A stretch of DNA of 5,042 nt. Source: CAYWMP01 sp964459445. Its GTDB lineage: Bacteria; Desulfobacterota; DSM-4660; Desulfatiglandales; HGW-15. The DNA lies in assembly GCA_964459445.1 (NCBI GenBank), contig CAYWMP010000256.1, positions 1 to 5,042 of the forward strand. The letters are read 5' to 3'. Each line of letters starts with the position of its first letter. The stretch's first letter is position 1. The notes below the pieces were generated by a model, which was given only the letters and a program-made list of their open reading frames with translations, was not told the origin of the DNA and ran no database searches. The translations under genes were made by a program, and so were the position numbers. This document shows, piece after piece, positions 4,841 to 5,042 of this stretch.

Positions 4841-5042
4841 TGGGCAAGAAATATAGAACCTTTGAAATATATTTGGTCTATGTCGATCCAGACAGGTGCG
4901 ACGGCTGTGAAGAATGTGTGAAGATGTGCCCGGTAAATGTCTTCGACTTTTCCGTCAAAGCCTCTCCGGCTCGGGCCAATCACTGTCTGGGGTGTGGAAC
5001 GTGCGTTGCGTTGTGTAAATCAGACGCCATTATCATCACGGA
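4840..5042 (+). CDS. 2[4Fe-4S] ferredoxin-type protein, cut by the right edge
   Basis: The ATG shares its A with the TAA stop of the VOC gene (TAATG), a usual sign of translational coupling; only a weak purine-rich stretch precedes it. The visible 67 codons are open to the edge. Cys20, Cys23, Cys26, Cys30-Pro form the first cluster motif (CX2CX2CX3CP) and Cys49, Cys52, Cys55, Cys59 the second, where Lys60 replaces the usual proline. The N-terminus has about 14 residues ahead of the VDPDRCDGC element (15-23). Whether it is a small ferredoxin or the N-terminal domain of a larger iron-sulfur subunit cannot be told from the visible part. As the second iron-sulfur protein of the cluster, it probably carries electrons to or from the flavin reductase or a membrane or electron-bifurcating partner encoded further right. 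Confidence 0.9.
   Translation, partial: MGKKYRTFEIYLVYVDPDRCDGCEECVKMCPVNVFDFSVKASPARANHCLGCGTCVALCKSDAIIIT

Noticed and set aside
1..5042. CRISPR array, tRNA, rRNA, transposase
   Set aside because: No regularly spaced repeats with spacers, no tRNA- or rRNA-like conserved stretches, and no transposase motifs were seen.

Overview
The window looks like chromosomal DNA from an anaerobic bacterium, most likely of the Desulfobacterota (sulfate-reducing or syntrophic deltaproteobacterial type). That is inference. It rests on moderate GC content, strong AGGAGG ribosome binding sites, two small 2[4Fe-4S] ferredoxin-type genes, and a flavin/iron-sulfur enoate-reductase-like enzyme of a kind common in anaerobes that degrade acids and aromatic compounds. 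All genes lie on the + strand.

Layout. Bases 1-488 hold no convincing gene. They contain a GC-rich hairpin at the left edge, a good sigma70-type promoter with an extended -10 (181-209) overlapped by an inverted repeat, and an AT-rich leader with repeated TATCTAAT half-sites. A TetR/AcrR-family regulator follows (489-1160). Next is a 393-base non-coding gap with several inverted repeats, the best being an 18-bp perfect palindrome (1349-1366) that could be the regulator's operator. An apparent operon then starts: a 661-residue OYE/2,4-dienoyl-CoA-reductase-like protein with FMN, [4Fe-4S] and FAD domains (1554-3539); a 175-residue protein of unknown function (3553-4080); a 68-residue ferredoxin with an atypical first cluster motif (4097-4303); an 84-bp inverted repeat built of heptamers (4305-4388); a methylmalonyl-CoA-epimerase-like VOC protein (4406-4840); and a second ferredoxin-type protein that overlaps it by one base and runs off the right edge (4840-5042).

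How the genes may work together (inference). The large reductase has lost two expected features: the second catalytic His of FadH (Gln278 here) and the middle glycine of the second dinucleotide-binding motif (Arg533 here). Two ferredoxin genes sit next to it. A coherent reading is a CoA-thioester reductase fed by low-potential ferredoxin rather than only by NAD(P)H, with a VOC protein and an unknown protein acting on the same substrate, under control of an acyl-CoA- or aromatic-responsive TetR repressor. The known family closest in domain plan to this idea is the OYE-like arylcarboxyl-CoA reductases (such as 2-naphthoyl-CoA reductase) alongside FadH-type dienoyl-CoA reductases. The substrate cannot be read from sequence alone.
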